64,000 nucleotides of DNA from Agriterribacter humi. GTDB taxonomy: Bacteria > Bacteroidota > Bacteroidia > Chitinophagales > Chitinophagaceae. The DNA is taken from assembly GCF_009192765.1 (NCBI RefSeq), contig NZ_VOHQ01000006.1, forward strand, positions 62,001 to 126,000. The letters are read 5' to 3'. A program made the translations under genes and the position numbers. Under the pieces are notes generated by a model. That model saw only the letters and a list, made by a program, of their open reading frames with translations. It was not told the origin of the DNA and searched no databases. Positions 35,416 through 43,870 of the stretch are shown here, in pieces; position 1 is the stretch's first letter; each line of letters opens with the position of its first letter.

Positions 35416-36726
35416 CCGAGTGATAAAGTAAAGTCGGCAACTATTGATTTAGCTGATGAATTTATCTCAAGCGACATTTCATGGGAGGATAATTTCCCTC
35501 TTTTTTATAAAAATCAACAGACTTATTCATATTATTTCGGAAAGCGATTGTTTGAATTGCTAAAAGACGATAAAAATAGAATTAACCGTTTCATTGATTT
35601 GTCATTAAAAATAATTTCGGAAATTCCTGCACACGAAAGAAATGTTACAGTCCTTGGTGGGTTTATTGCTGATTCAAGTAATCAGATTAAAAATGAATTT
35701 TATTCAACAATAGCACAGTCAACGGAATATAGCTGTCTATTATTTCATTTTCTATCCATTGACACATCAGGTAAAAACTATTTTGATTTATTATTCACAC
35801 TTATTGACAGCGACAAATGCCAACTGTCCAATTTTTATTCTTTTACTTATAGCAACGTTTTAGGTCAATTAAGTTTGGAGGAATTAAACAAGTTCAGCGA
35901 AAGATTATTTGCATATCCAGATGAAGGTTATGAAATAGTTTTTGACCTATATTTCGACCTTAGCTATGGAGATGAAACTAAAAAGCAATTGCTTTTACCA
36001 ATCTATAAAAAGTGCCTTTACAAATTAGGTGTGAATAGGAAATTCAAAAGGCAATTAGATGACTATAAATGGTCAGAGGCGGTATTGCTAATCATATCAA
36101 ATAAAGATGAAATTGATTTTGTCCAATTCATTAATAAATCAGTAATAAATTCCATTAGTTGGGAAAACTCATATCATCTTGATCACTATATACAAAAGGT
36201 TTATGAAATATTACTGAAAGTGCATTTCAATTCTATTTGGCCTGACCTTTCAGAAGCATTACTATCAAAAGAAGAGAATTACATAACTTTCTATGGCTTA
36301 AAACATATTCTCGGCTCTCATATTGGCGGTGTGGGCAGGACAATAGGTGTTCTATTTGAAGGAGACATTGATGCAATTTTTAATTGGTGCCATGAAAATA
36401 AACCATTAGCCCCGTATAGACTTGCAGAATTGGCCCCAATTTTTAGTAACAACAATACTGATTACTCAGAATGGCATCCAGTTGCTCTTCGATTGTTGAA
36501 CGAGTTCGGCGACATAAAAGAAGTGCTTAGTAGTTTAAGCTCAAACATGGGTACATACTCATGGACAGGTTCCGTAGTTCCATTCCTTGAAGCAAAGAAG
36601 GAATTATTCAAGCAAATAAGCAACCATCCAATTGAACTAGTAAGAAATTGGGCGACTTCTTACATTGCCTATATAGACAAGGATATTGAACGGGAAAAAA
36701 ATAGAGATGCAGAATCATTTATATAG
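35416..36726 (+). pseudogene. 5'-truncated gene: helical-repeat protein fragment, possibly from a STAND-NTPase-like defence protein
   Basis: The frame is open for 436 codons from the base right after the rhomboid stop to TAG 36724-36726, but has no plausible start in its first 130 bases (earliest alternative is TTG 35548). It reads coherently across that region (DLADEFISSDISWEDNFPLF), so the protein's N-terminal part seems to be missing. The remainder is helix-rich and resembles HEAT/TPR-type repeats. The ending SVVPFLEAKKELFKQISNHP followed by VRNWATSYIAYIDKDIERE reminds me of C-termini of large bacterial NTPase defence proteins, but I cannot name the family. The base composition is AT-richer than its neighbours. 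Probably a remnant of acquired DNA; expression is doubtful. Confidence 0.6.
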
Positions 36727-36734
36727 TTATGATT

Positions 36735-36895
36735 GTTATGCTGACTAGCACGAACCGCTAACATTCCATTGGCAATATGGCGGGGTTGCAATTAAGAAGC
36801 ACCAATAAATGCAACATGACTTTGCCTACTGCCAAAACAGGCGGGTTCGCGAAAATGCAAGCAGACGGAATACGTTCGTCACTTTTGGTTCTTTG
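36735..36895 (+). other. Cassette-junction-like non-coding segment
   Basis: Two short related segments, CCGCTAACATTCCATTGGCA with ATATGGCGGGGTTGC after it, and CTGCCAAAACAGGCGGGTTCG, follow the truncated gene. This TTGGCA...GGCGGG(G)TT arrangement resembles sequences seen after accessory genes in Bacteroidota (attC-like by appearance). Recognition is by memory only. Confidence 0.25.
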
Positions 36896-36901
36896 AATTC
36901 A

Positions 36902-37450
36902 TCATTCCTTTTCCTTCAAATCTTCCGATGTAGCCAAAGCAATCACTCTTCCTTTTTCACCCACCGCATTATAAAAATGATATACCACACCATTCCATTT
37001 TATTACCCAGGGTTTGTGCGCATATTGTTTATCATATGGCTCAGATGGTTCTATAAGATTTTCACCTTCCCATGCTGTCCAGTTCACAAGATCGTAAGAG
37101 CAGGCAAAGCGGTCAAAAGCAGAAGGGTCGCCATCTTTCCAGTTGTGTCCGAAATAAAACATAACATACAGATCTTCCATCTTTACAATTTGTGCATCCC
37201 CGCAAATGCCTCTCCCTTTCGATAGTAAAGGGCGATCGCCTTTGCGCTGCCAGTGCTGCATATCATTTGAAACAGCCATAGCAATGCTTTCAAAGCTATG
37301 CCCGTTAACACCCGTACTAGGGCCTGCGGCATTGTAATACATTACTAAAGGATAACCGGTTTTTTCATTTGATATGGCATTAAGCGTATCTGTTCCTTTA
37401 ATTGTGACAACCACATCAAAAAGAATTCCCCTGCTGTTTTTGTCTTTCAT
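36902..37450 (-). pseudogene. Truncated duplicate of the GH43-like glycosidase gene (left copy)
   Basis: 182 codons. The last 153 or so (from GYPLVMYYNAAG to the stop) align without gaps to the C-terminal part of the gene at 47607-48689. At DNA level 36902-37360 matches 47607-48065 at about 92% by hand count. Upstream of 37360 the similarity stops abruptly, and the remaining 30 residues do not continue the propeller. No signal peptide or lipobox, so the product could not be secreted. It is therefore a 5'-truncated paralogue or duplication remnant. Both copies have the same orientation and flank the carotenoid operon. Confidence 0.85.
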
Positions 37451-37537
37451 GCTGCCGGCTATAGTTCCTGTTGTTCGGTTATTTAAAGAAAAAGCCAGGA
37501 AATAAGCGACAGGCTAAAATAGGATCAAAAATTATAA

Positions 37538-37557
37538 TTAGAATAAAAATATACTAA
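37538..37557. promoter_or_regulatory. Upstream MarR-operator-like palindrome (site A)
   Basis: TTAGAATAAAAATATACTAA: half-sites TTAGAATA and TATACTAA are seven-of-eight inverted matches around AAAA. The same motif recurs, inverted, over the promoter (37611-37630), matching at 16 of 20 positions. The spacing, about 73 bases between copies, would permit looping or cooperative binding. Confidence 0.5.
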
Positions 37558-37589
37558 TTTTTACATCTTAAATAAAATAATGGTACTAT

Positions 37590-37622
37590 TTTGGGTTAAT
37601 TTTATAAATAAAGGTATATTTG
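37590..37622 (+). promoter_or_regulatory. Promoter of the carotenoid operon
   Basis: TTTG at 37590-37593, a 21-base spacer and TATATTTG at 37615-37622 match the Bacteroidota consensus exactly in both boxes. The start codon of the marR gene lies 34 bases further on (37657). Confidence 0.7.
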
Positions 37623-37630
37623 TATTCTAA
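37611..37630. promoter_or_regulatory. Promoter-overlapping MarR-operator-like site (site B)
   Basis: AAGGTATATTTGTATTCTAA contains the -7 box and is the inverted relative of site A (16 of 20 identical after reverse complement). A bound regulator here would occlude RNA polymerase. Confidence 0.5.
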
Positions 37631-37656
37631 TTTTGTTTATTGTCAAAAATTTGAAA

Positions 37657-38322
37657 ATGAATTACCAGTTATTGAAAGACTTAATAGACCTGAGCAGTGA
37701 ATTTGAGCATTCAGGTTCCGAAACAGGCAGTTATTCAAAATCCATTGATGGTTTTAAAAAATGGATTATTGATACTTATAAAACTGATCTCAAAGAAGAC
37801 GAACCCGATTGGGAAGGAAAAAATAATGGCAGAAGCCCTGAAAGTGTTATTGCCAGCAGCATCGTTCACATGAACCGTTTTGGGAAAACCTATTTCAAAG
37901 CAGCCATTGATGGTTCGGAGTTTTCTACACAGGATGATGTGATTTACATGATTATTCTAAAGTTTTACCCTTCCATAACTAAAATGGAATTGATAAAAAG
38001 AAATGTGCATGAAAAGCCTGCCGGCATGCAAATTATAAACCGCCTGATTGCAAAAGAATGGGTAAAGCAAAGCAAATCCGAAACAGATAAGAGAAGTAAG
38101 GTTTTGAACATTACGCCAAAGGGCCTTAAAACCCTGGATGATTTATTTTTTAAAGTACGCCAGGCAACAAATATCGTATCAGGTGATTTAACTCACGATG
38201 AAAAAATGCAACTTATACGGTTGCTCAATAAGCTGGATGATTTTCACCAACCTATTTATTCTAAGAATTTAGAGCCTGCCGAATTATTGAAAACTGTATT
38301 AAAAGAAATCAATAAGAATTGA
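37657..38322 (+). CDS. MarR family transcriptional regulator
   Basis: 221 residues from ATG 37657 (an in-frame TTG at 37633 is too close to the promoter). The winged-helix core spans about residues 65-165: FSTQDDVIYMIILKFYPSITKMELI is the first helical part, VHEKPAGMQIINRLIAKEWV the recognition helix region, and SETDKRSKVLNITPKGLKTL the wing and following helix. The ordering and D-x-R-S-K-x-L-x-I-T-x-K-G pattern are typical of MarR. The N-terminal 60 residues are an acidic extension. It is the first gene of the carotenoid operon, ending three bases before crtI, so autoregulation through the two palindromes upstream is likely. The inducing signal is unknown; light, oxidative stress or a lipid are possibilities. 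Confidence 0.85.
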   Translation: MNYQLLKDLIDLSSEFEHSGSETGSYSKSIDGFKKWIIDTYKTDLKEDEPDWEGKNNGRSPESVIASSIVHMNRFGKTYFKAAIDGSEFSTQDDVIYMIILKFYPSITKMELIKRNVHEKPAGMQIINRLIAKEWVKQSKSETDKRSKVLNITPKGLKTLDDLFFKVRQATNIVSGDLTHDEKMQLIRLLNKLDDFHQPIYSKNLEPAELLKTVLKEINKN

Positions 38323-38325
38323 ATA

Positions 38326-39834
38326 ATGAGAAGGAAAATCGCCATTATAGGTTCCGGCTTTTCAGGCCTTTCGGCTGCAGCTTATGTGGCGAGGCAGGGG
38401 CATGAAGTTCATGTATTTGAAAAACATGATAAGCCAGGAGGCAGGGCAAGGCAGTTTACTACTACGGAAGGATATGTATTTGATATGGGGCCAAGCTGGT
38501 ATTGGATGCCCGATATTATAGAAAATTTCTTCAACGATTTTGGATTCAATACTTCCGAATTTTTTGAATTGGTTTCATTGGACCCGCAGTTTGAGATCAT
38601 TTTTGCTGATGAAAAACTTTCCCTGCCCGATTCGCTTCAGGAGATGAAAATGCTGTTTGAAAAAATGGAAAAGAACGCTGGTGGGCAACTGGAAAAATTC
38701 ATGAAAGCCGCGCAATATAAGTATGAAGTAGGCATGAAAGATTTTGTGCAGAAGCCTTGCTACAAATGGCTGGAATTCATTTCGCCAAAAATTGCTGTAA
38801 GCGCGTTAAAATTAAATCTGCTCACCAATTTCAGAAGTTATGTATCCAAATACTTCTCAAACCCGAAACTGAAAGCATTGATGGAATTCCCGGTTATTTT
38901 CCTCGGCGCCTCACCCGGTAAAATTCCTGCACTTTACAGCCTGATGAATTATGGCGGTTACGCCCTGGGTACTCACTACCCAATGGGAGGATTTTACCAA
39001 TTGGTTTTAGCCATGCAGAAAGTGGCTGAATTCCAGGGCGCCACTTTTCACTTCAACAGTAACATAGAAAGAATCAATACTCAAAACGGGAAAGTCACTT
39101 TACTAATCATCAACGGGAAAAAGCATTTTTTTGATGCAGTGGTTGCCTCCTCTGACTATCATCATACAGAATCCTTATTGGATGCATCGGTTAAAAACTA
39201 CGATGAAAAATACTGGCAGCAGAAAACTTTTGCGCCTTCCTGCCTGATTTTTTATTTAGGATTCAACGAAAAAATTCATGGGCTCAAGCATCATACTTTA
39301 TTTTTTGAAAATGATTTTGACGAACATATTGATGCTATCTATAGAAAGAAACGATGGCCTGAAAATCCACTCTTTTACTCCTGCTGTCCTTCTAAAACAG
39401 ATCCGGGCGTAGCGCCAAAAAATCACGAAAATGTTTTTTTACTGATGCCTGTTGCAATTGGGCTGAATGACGAGGAAGATATCCGTCAAAAATACCTTGT
39501 CAATATGATAAGAAGAATAGAAAAACATACGGGCACAACCAACCTGATGGAAAAAGTTGTTTACCAGAAAAGTTATTGTGTGTCAGACTTCAGGAGTGAT
39601 TACAATGCTTATGGTGGCAACGCTTACGGCCTTGCCAACACGCTGTCGCAAACGGCAGTTTTAAAGCCAAAAATCAGGAATAAAAAAGTTGGCAATCTCT
39701 TTTACACCGGACAATTAACAGTGCCCGGTCCAGGTGTGCCGCCGTCAATTATTTCCGGAAAAATTGTGGCAAATGAAGTAAGTAAATTTTTGACGATCCA
39801 AAATGAAAAACATCCGGTAACAGCACATTTTTAA
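38326..39834 (+). CDS. crtI: Phytoene desaturase
   Basis: 502 residues. The FAD-binding Rossmann motif IIGSGFSGLSAAAYVARQG at residues 5-23 is followed by EKHDKPGGRARQF. The C-terminal bacterial-type phytoene dehydrogenase signature is LFYTGQLTVPGPGVPPSIIS. It desaturates phytoene to lycopene (typically four steps) at the membrane. Length matches the family (490-510). A CrtN- or CrtO-like specificity cannot be excluded from sequence alone, but crtB, crtZ and crtYcd in the same operon support CrtI. Confidence 0.92.
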   Translation: MRRKIAIIGSGFSGLSAAAYVARQGHEVHVFEKHDKPGGRARQFTTTEGYVFDMGPSWYWMPDIIENFFNDFGFNTSEFFELVSLDPQFEIIFADEKLSLPDSLQEMKMLFEKMEKNAGGQLEKFMKAAQYKYEVGMKDFVQKPCYKWLEFISPKIAVSALKLNLLTNFRSYVSKYFSNPKLKALMEFPVIFLGASPGKIPALYSLMNYGGYALGTHYPMGGFYQLVLAMQKVAEFQGATFHFNSNIERINTQNGKVTLLIINGKKHFFDAVVASSDYHHTESLLDASVKNYDEKYWQQKTFAPSCLIFYLGFNEKIHGLKHHTLFFENDFDEHIDAIYRKKRWPENPLFYSCCPSKTDPGVAPKNHENVFLLMPVAIGLNDEEDIRQKYLVNMIRRIEKHTGTTNLMEKVVYQKSYCVSDFRSDYNAYGGNAYGLANTLSQTAVLKPKIRNKKVGNLFYTGQLTVPGPGVPPSIISGKIVANEVSKFLTIQNEKHPVTAHF

Positions 39835-39852
39835 TAATTAAAATTTGAACAA

Positions 39853-40800
39853 ATGAAAAGTAGATTCGTATCAAAAACTGGCATTGCAACCTTTGCCATT
39901 TTTTTCTTGGCATTTTCTTTTACTTCCTGTAAAAAAGACAAGGATAAAGAGGGTTCCCCAAAAACCATCACAGATGTCGTTTCAACAAATGCCAATTTTT
40001 CAACTTTAAAATCGGCAGTGGTAAAAGCAAACCTTGGAACAACCCTTAGCGGCCCCGGGCCTTTTAGCGTTTTTGCACCGGATAATGATGCTTTTACTGC
40101 TTCCGGAATTACCAGTAGTGTAATTGCAGCCCTTTCTGCCGCCCAGCTTAAAGACATTCTGCTCTATCACACTATTGGCTCCAAAATAATGGCTGCGGAT
40201 GTTCCCGCCGGTCCAAATGCTGCGGTAACAACCGCAGGAGGAGGAACTGTGTATGTTACAAAAAGCAGCAATGGCGTTTTTGTAAATGGATGGAAAGTAA
40301 CCGCTGCGGATATCGCGGCAAGTAATGGCGTAATCCATTCCATTGAACATGTGATGATGCCGCCTGCCGGTAATTTGGTTGAGGTGGCTCAAGCCAACAG
40401 TAGTTTAACTTACCTGTTAGCTGCCGTAGTGCAGGCTAGTGAGGGTAACACCAATGTGGCGGACGTGCTTTCTTCAGCCGGACCTTTCACTGTATTTGCA
40501 CCAACCAACCAGGCTTTTATTGATGCAGGGTTTCCAACCATCGCTTCCATACAGGCCGCTGACCCGAATACATTGGCTTCCATTCTTACCTATCATGTAT
40601 TATCTGCAAGAGCTTTCTCATCTGACCTGGCTGATGGACAAAGCTTAACTACGGTAAATGGCGGAACCATTAAAGTGGGCCTGGGCAGCACTGCAACAGT
40701 GAAAGGAAATAGCAATACAAGCGCTTCAACCATTACTGCGGTAAACATTATGGCTGCTAATGGCGTAGTGCATGTCATAGACAAGGTGTTGCTTCCTTAG
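39853..40800 (+). CDS. Lipoprotein with two fasciclin (FAS1) domains
   Basis: 315 residues. An N-terminal lipoprotein signal ends at the lipobox FSFTSC (Cys near residue 26). Two FAS1 domains follow, about 40-175 and 180-315. Each has the H1 motif (GPFSVFAPDNDAF and GPFTVFAPTNQAF) and the YH-containing H2 region (LYHTIGS and LTYHVLSA), and each ends with an NGVIHSIEHVMMP/NGVVHVIDKVLLP strand. FAS1 domains mediate adhesion in general. FAS1 proteins in some algae bind astaxanthin, so a gene lodged between crtI and crtB suggests a carotenoid carrier or binder. It ends 130 bases before crtB, and the gap holds a 12-bp hairpin. Confidence 0.9.
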   Translation: MKSRFVSKTGIATFAIFFLAFSFTSCKKDKDKEGSPKTITDVVSTNANFSTLKSAVVKANLGTTLSGPGPFSVFAPDNDAFTASGITSSVIAALSAAQLKDILLYHTIGSKIMAADVPAGPNAAVTTAGGGTVYVTKSSNGVFVNGWKVTAADIAASNGVIHSIEHVMMPPAGNLVEVAQANSSLTYLLAAVVQASEGNTNVADVLSSAGPFTVFAPTNQAFIDAGFPTIASIQAADPNTLASILTYHVLSARAFSSDLADGQSLTTVNGGTIKVGLGSTATVKGNSNTSASTITAVNIMAANGVVHVIDKVLLP

Positions 40801-40849
40801 CTGGAAGAACAAAGAGTGCCTGAACCGAAGTGCCATGAGTTGGATCAGG

Positions 40850-40886
40850 AGGCAGGAACATTACAAATTAAATGATGTTCCTGCCT
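40850..40886 (+). other. Strong intercistronic hairpin between the FAS1 gene and crtB
   Basis: AGGCAGGAACAT (40850-40861) and ATGTTCCTGCCT (40875-40886) are perfectly inverted, 12 bp with a 13-base loop, followed by TAAAAC. There is no long T-run, so partial termination, RNase processing or 3'-end protection of the FAS1 message are all possible. It also argues against a crtB start at 40835, which would be inside the hairpin region. Confidence 0.65.
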
Positions 40887-40930
40887 TAAAACTCACAGAC
40901 AGAAAAGTAATAAACGGCTCAATTAGAGAT

Positions 40931-41767
40931 ATGAAAAAGCTATTTGATGAACTTTCTTATGAAGTAAGTAAAAGCATCACGAAGAAATACAGCACCAGTT
41001 TTTCGCTTGGCATCCTTGCTTTGAAGCCGTCCATACGACCTGCTATTTATGCGATTTACGGATTTGTTCGGCTTGCTGACGAAATAGTGGACAGCTTTCA
41101 TGGTTATGATAAAAAAACATTGCTGAACAGATTTAAAACAGAAACAGATTTGGCTCTGAAAGAAGGCATATCACTGAATCCTGTGTTGCAATCATTGCAG
41201 GAAACAGTAGCACAGTACAAAATTGAAAGAAGTTTGATAGACCAGTTTTTGCACAGTATGGAAATGGATTTAAATGAGATAAATTACAATAACGATTTGT
41301 ATAAAGAATACATTTTTGGATCGGCAGAGGTAGTTGGCTTAATGTGTTTGCAGGTGTTTACAGAGGGAGATATGAACAAATATCACGCTTTGAAGCCTTA
41401 TGCAATGAAATTAGGTTCAGCATTTCAAAAAGTTAATTTTTTGAGGGATTTAAAAGATGATTATCAGGTTTTGGGGCGTACTTATTTCCCCGGAATTGAT
41501 ATGAATGTATTTGATAATTGCGTAAAGTGCAGGATTGAAATAGAAATCGAACTGGAATTTAAAGAAGCTTTGGCCGGCATCAAACTTTTGCCCCATTCGT
41601 CACGGTTTGGCGTATATCTGGCATACAGGTATTATTTATCATTGTTCAAAAAAATTAAATCAACACCTGCACAGAAAATTTTGTGTGAGCGAATAAGAAT
41701 TCCGGATTCACAAAAGCTTTCTGTAATGATGCGAAGTTACGTGCGGTATAAAATCGCTATGCTATGA
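40931..41767 (+). CDS. crtB: Phytoene synthase
   Basis: 278 residues from ATG 40931 (MKKLFDELSYEVSKSITKKY), chosen because trans-prenyl synthases begin near the conserved KKYSTSF; the longer frame from 40835 passes through a hairpin. The two aspartate-rich motifs are present: LADEIVDSFH near residue 47, and VNFLRDLKDDY near 167 with the following GRTYFP. It condenses two GGPP to phytoene. The final bases ATGA overlap the next gene. A squalene/dehydrosqualene synthase role is less likely given crtI and crtY in the operon. Confidence 0.92.
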   Translation: MKKLFDELSYEVSKSITKKYSTSFSLGILALKPSIRPAIYAIYGFVRLADEIVDSFHGYDKKTLLNRFKTETDLALKEGISLNPVLQSLQETVAQYKIERSLIDQFLHSMEMDLNEINYNNDLYKEYIFGSAEVVGLMCLQVFTEGDMNKYHALKPYAMKLGSAFQKVNFLRDLKDDYQVLGRTYFPGIDMNVFDNCVKCRIEIEIELEFKEALAGIKLLPHSSRFGVYLAYRYYLSLFKKIKSTPAQKILCERIRIPDSQKLSVMMRSYVRYKIAML

Positions 41768-42225
41768 TGAAGTGGGTTTTGATTTACGGCTTCAGTACCT
41801 TATTATCAGATTTTGGAACAGTTCATGACATACGATTAAAGTTTCTGAGAGATAATTATGAAAAAGCTGTATCCGATAAAAAGCTGTGCGAAACCATAAT
41901 TATTGATTTGGAAAGAAATTCAAAAAGCAATGTGCACCTCGCTTATTTGGGAGCATTCCAAACCATCTGGGCCAATCATGTTTTCAATCCTTTTAGTAAG
42001 TTAAAAACCTTTAATAAAGGGAAAGCAAATATAGAATCGGCAATGAAGAATGAGGATAGCAACATAGAAATTCGTTTTCTCAGGTTATCGGTACAAAAGA
42101 ATTGCCCGGGATTTTTAGGATACGCCGATAATATAAAAAATGATAAATTGTTCCTGAAAAGTAATTTAGATGGAGTGCAATCCGGCCAGTTAAAGAAAAT
42201 GATAGCAAATATTCTAATGAAGTGA
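41764..42225 (+). CDS. Unknown protein coupled to crtB
   Basis: 153 residues, starting in the ATGA overlap with crtB (alternative ATG 41767) and ending one base before the next start. The N-terminus (MKWVLIYGFSTLLS) is mildly hydrophobic but not a convincing signal peptide. Internal features: YEKAVSDKKLCETIIIDLERN, an AYLGAFQTIWANHVFNPFSKL segment with aromatic residues, and IRFLRLSVQKNCPGFLGYAD, where the NCPGFLGY motif stands out. I do not recognise a family. The tight coupling on both sides indicates a role in carotenoid synthesis or membrane handling. Confidence 0.75.
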   Translation: MMKWVLIYGFSTLLSDFGTVHDIRLKFLRDNYEKAVSDKKLCETIIIDLERNSKSNVHLAYLGAFQTIWANHVFNPFSKLKTFNKGKANIESAMKNEDSNIEIRFLRLSVQKNCPGFLGYADNIKNDKLFLKSNLDGVQSGQLKKMIANILMK

Positions 42226-42226
42226 A

Positions 42227-42691
42227 ATGAAATATCAATTACATAGAGAGCAACAATTGAATTGTGATATTGACATTGCCTGGAAGTTTTTCTGTGATCC
42301 GCATAATTTGTCAAAGATAACGCCAAAGGATATGGGATTTGTAGTGTTAACCCAAATAGAAGATAAACCAATATATGAGGGGATGATAATTGAATATAAA
42401 GTGTCGCCTCTGTTTAATATGCCGATAAAATGGAAATCACGTATCACCCAGGTTGAGTATCATAAAAGCTTTACTGATTTTCAGGAAGAAGGACCATACA
42501 AGTTGTGGAATCACCACCACGAATTGATTCCCAATGGTAAGGGGGTATTGATGAAGGACAACCTGAAGTATGAATTGCCCTTTGGATTTTTAGGAACGAT
42601 TGTTCACACTTTGTTGGTTAAAAACAGGCTGAATAAAATTTTCGAATATCGTTTTCAGGTTTTGGAAGACCTGTTTAACAGGGAAAAATAA
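42227..42691 (+). CDS. SRPBCC family (START-like) protein
   Basis: 154 residues. The pattern of an N-terminal strand, a helix pair with DIAWKFFCDPHNLSKITPKDM, and then long strands (EGMIIEYKVSPLFNMPIKWKSRI, NHHHELIPNGKGVLMKDNLKYELP) and a terminal helix (EYRFQVLEDLF) is the helix-grip fold of SRPBCC/START-like ligand-binding proteins. The FFCDPHNLSKITP sequence is typical of the cell-division-inhibitor-like subgroup. A hydrophobic cavity could carry a carotenoid or lipid; no enzymatic motif seen. One base after the upstream gene, four bases before crtZ. Confidence 0.82.
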   Translation: MKYQLHREQQLNCDIDIAWKFFCDPHNLSKITPKDMGFVVLTQIEDKPIYEGMIIEYKVSPLFNMPIKWKSRITQVEYHKSFTDFQEEGPYKLWNHHHELIPNGKGVLMKDNLKYELPFGFLGTIVHTLLVKNRLNKIFEYRFQVLEDLFNREK

Positions 42692-42695
42692 TAGT

Positions 42696-43154
42696 ATGAA
42701 TTATTTAATTGTTTTAATTGTTTTTATAGTTATGGAAGGAGCTACATGGCTCATTCATAAATATATAATGCATGGATTTTTATGGATGCTGCATAAAGAT
42801 CATCATGACCATAGCAATGAGGGACCGCTGGAAAAGAACGATTATTTTTTTGTGATTTTTGCGCTTCCCACCATTGCATTATTGTGCGTTGGTTCACTAA
42901 ACAATTTCAACTATCTGTTTTATATAGGCCTTGGAATCATGCTTTACGGGATGGCCTATTTTTTTGTGCATGACATTTTCATTCATCAGCGAATAAAATT
43001 TTTGACACACAGCAAGAACCCGTATTTTCTGGCATTGCGCAGGGCGCATAAGCAACATCACAAGCACATCGGCAAAGAAGATGGCGAGTGCTTTGGATTC
43101 TTATTTGTTCCGATGAAATATTTTATAATGTTTTTTAAGACCAGACAGGAATGA
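42696..43154 (+). CDS. crtZ: Beta-carotene hydroxylase
   Basis: 152 residues, integral membrane diiron hydroxylase. Four histidine motifs: HKYIMH (21-26), HKDHHDH (33-39), HDIFIHQR (about 92) and HKQHHKH (about 117), as in CrtZ fatty-acid-hydroxylase-type enzymes. It adds 3- and 3'-hydroxyls to beta-ionone rings, giving beta-cryptoxanthin and zeaxanthin. Spans alternate with the His motifs. The end overlaps the lycopene cyclase gene by four bases (43151-43154). Confidence 0.93.
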   Translation: MNYLIVLIVFIVMEGATWLIHKYIMHGFLWMLHKDHHDHSNEGPLEKNDYFFVIFALPTIALLCVGSLNNFNYLFYIGLGIMLYGMAYFFVHDIFIHQRIKFLTHSKNPYFLALRRAHKQHHKHIGKEDGECFGFLFVPMKYFIMFFKTRQE

Positions 43155-43870
43155 TGCCTTTCACTTATTTATTAATTGATTTTTTCACTGTCATAGTCTG
43201 TTTTATTGCATCTTTTGATAAAAGGATTCAGTTCAACAATTACTTTGCGGCATTTCTGAAAGCCACCATGTTGGGGGCTATTCCATTTATTGCGTGGGAT
43301 ATTTGGTTTACGTCACACGGTGCCTGGTGGTTTAATCTCGACTATACTATCGGCCTTACAATCGCCGGATTGCCGGTGGAAGAATGGCTGTTTTTTATTT
43401 GTATCCCCTTTGCATGCGTGTTTACTTTTTTCTGTTTGGACAAATTTTTCCGGTTAGATTGGGCAAACGGATTCAACAACATTATTGTATTCGTAAGTGT
43501 TATCCTTTTTACTGTGACGGCCTTGCTGCACTACAGCAAAATTTATACACTGGTTACAGCCATAGCGACGATTTTCACGTTAATTTATTTGCATTTTATA
43601 GCCCGTGCAGAATGGATAGGGCGCGCCTCTTTTACCTATTTTGTTCTCATGCTGGGATTTTTTCCCGTAAATGGAATACTCACTGGCACGGGATTGGAGT
43701 CGCCTATAGTAAATTATAATCCCGATGCATTTCTGGGCATCCGGATGCTTAGCATTCCCATAGAAGATGCGGTTTACGGATATACCCAGTTTTTATTAGT
43801 GCTTTATTTTTTTAAAATATTTTCCCAAAGGAAAAGAGCAGTTATGAAACTTGACATTAATTCAGCATGA
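43151..43870 (+). CDS. Lycopene cyclase, CrtYcd type (fused c and d halves)
   Basis: 239 residues with about seven membrane spans. It has two repeated halves: PVEEWLFFICIPFACVF near residue 75 and PIEDAVYGYTQFLLVLYF near residue 203. PxE(E/D) is the conserved acidic motif of the heterodimeric CrtYc/CrtYd cyclases, here in one chain as in other Bacteroidota and fungal fusions. It cyclises lycopene to beta-carotene. Overlaps crtZ upstream and the TspO-like gene downstream, each by four bases. Confidence 0.9.
   Translation: MMPFTYLLIDFFTVIVCFIASFDKRIQFNNYFAAFLKATMLGAIPFIAWDIWFTSHGAWWFNLDYTIGLTIAGLPVEEWLFFICIPFACVFTFFCLDKFFRLDWANGFNNIIVFVSVILFTVTALLHYSKIYTLVTAIATIFTLIYLHFIARAEWIGRASFTYFVLMLGFFPVNGILTGTGLESPIVNYNPDAFLGIRMLSIPIEDAVYGYTQFLLVLYFFKIFSQRKRAVMKLDINSA

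Noticed and set aside
40835-40930. Upstream ATG for crtB (40835)
   Set aside because: The extra 32 residues are encoded across a perfect 12-bp hairpin and are not part of the phytoene synthase fold; ATG 40931 gives the normal start.
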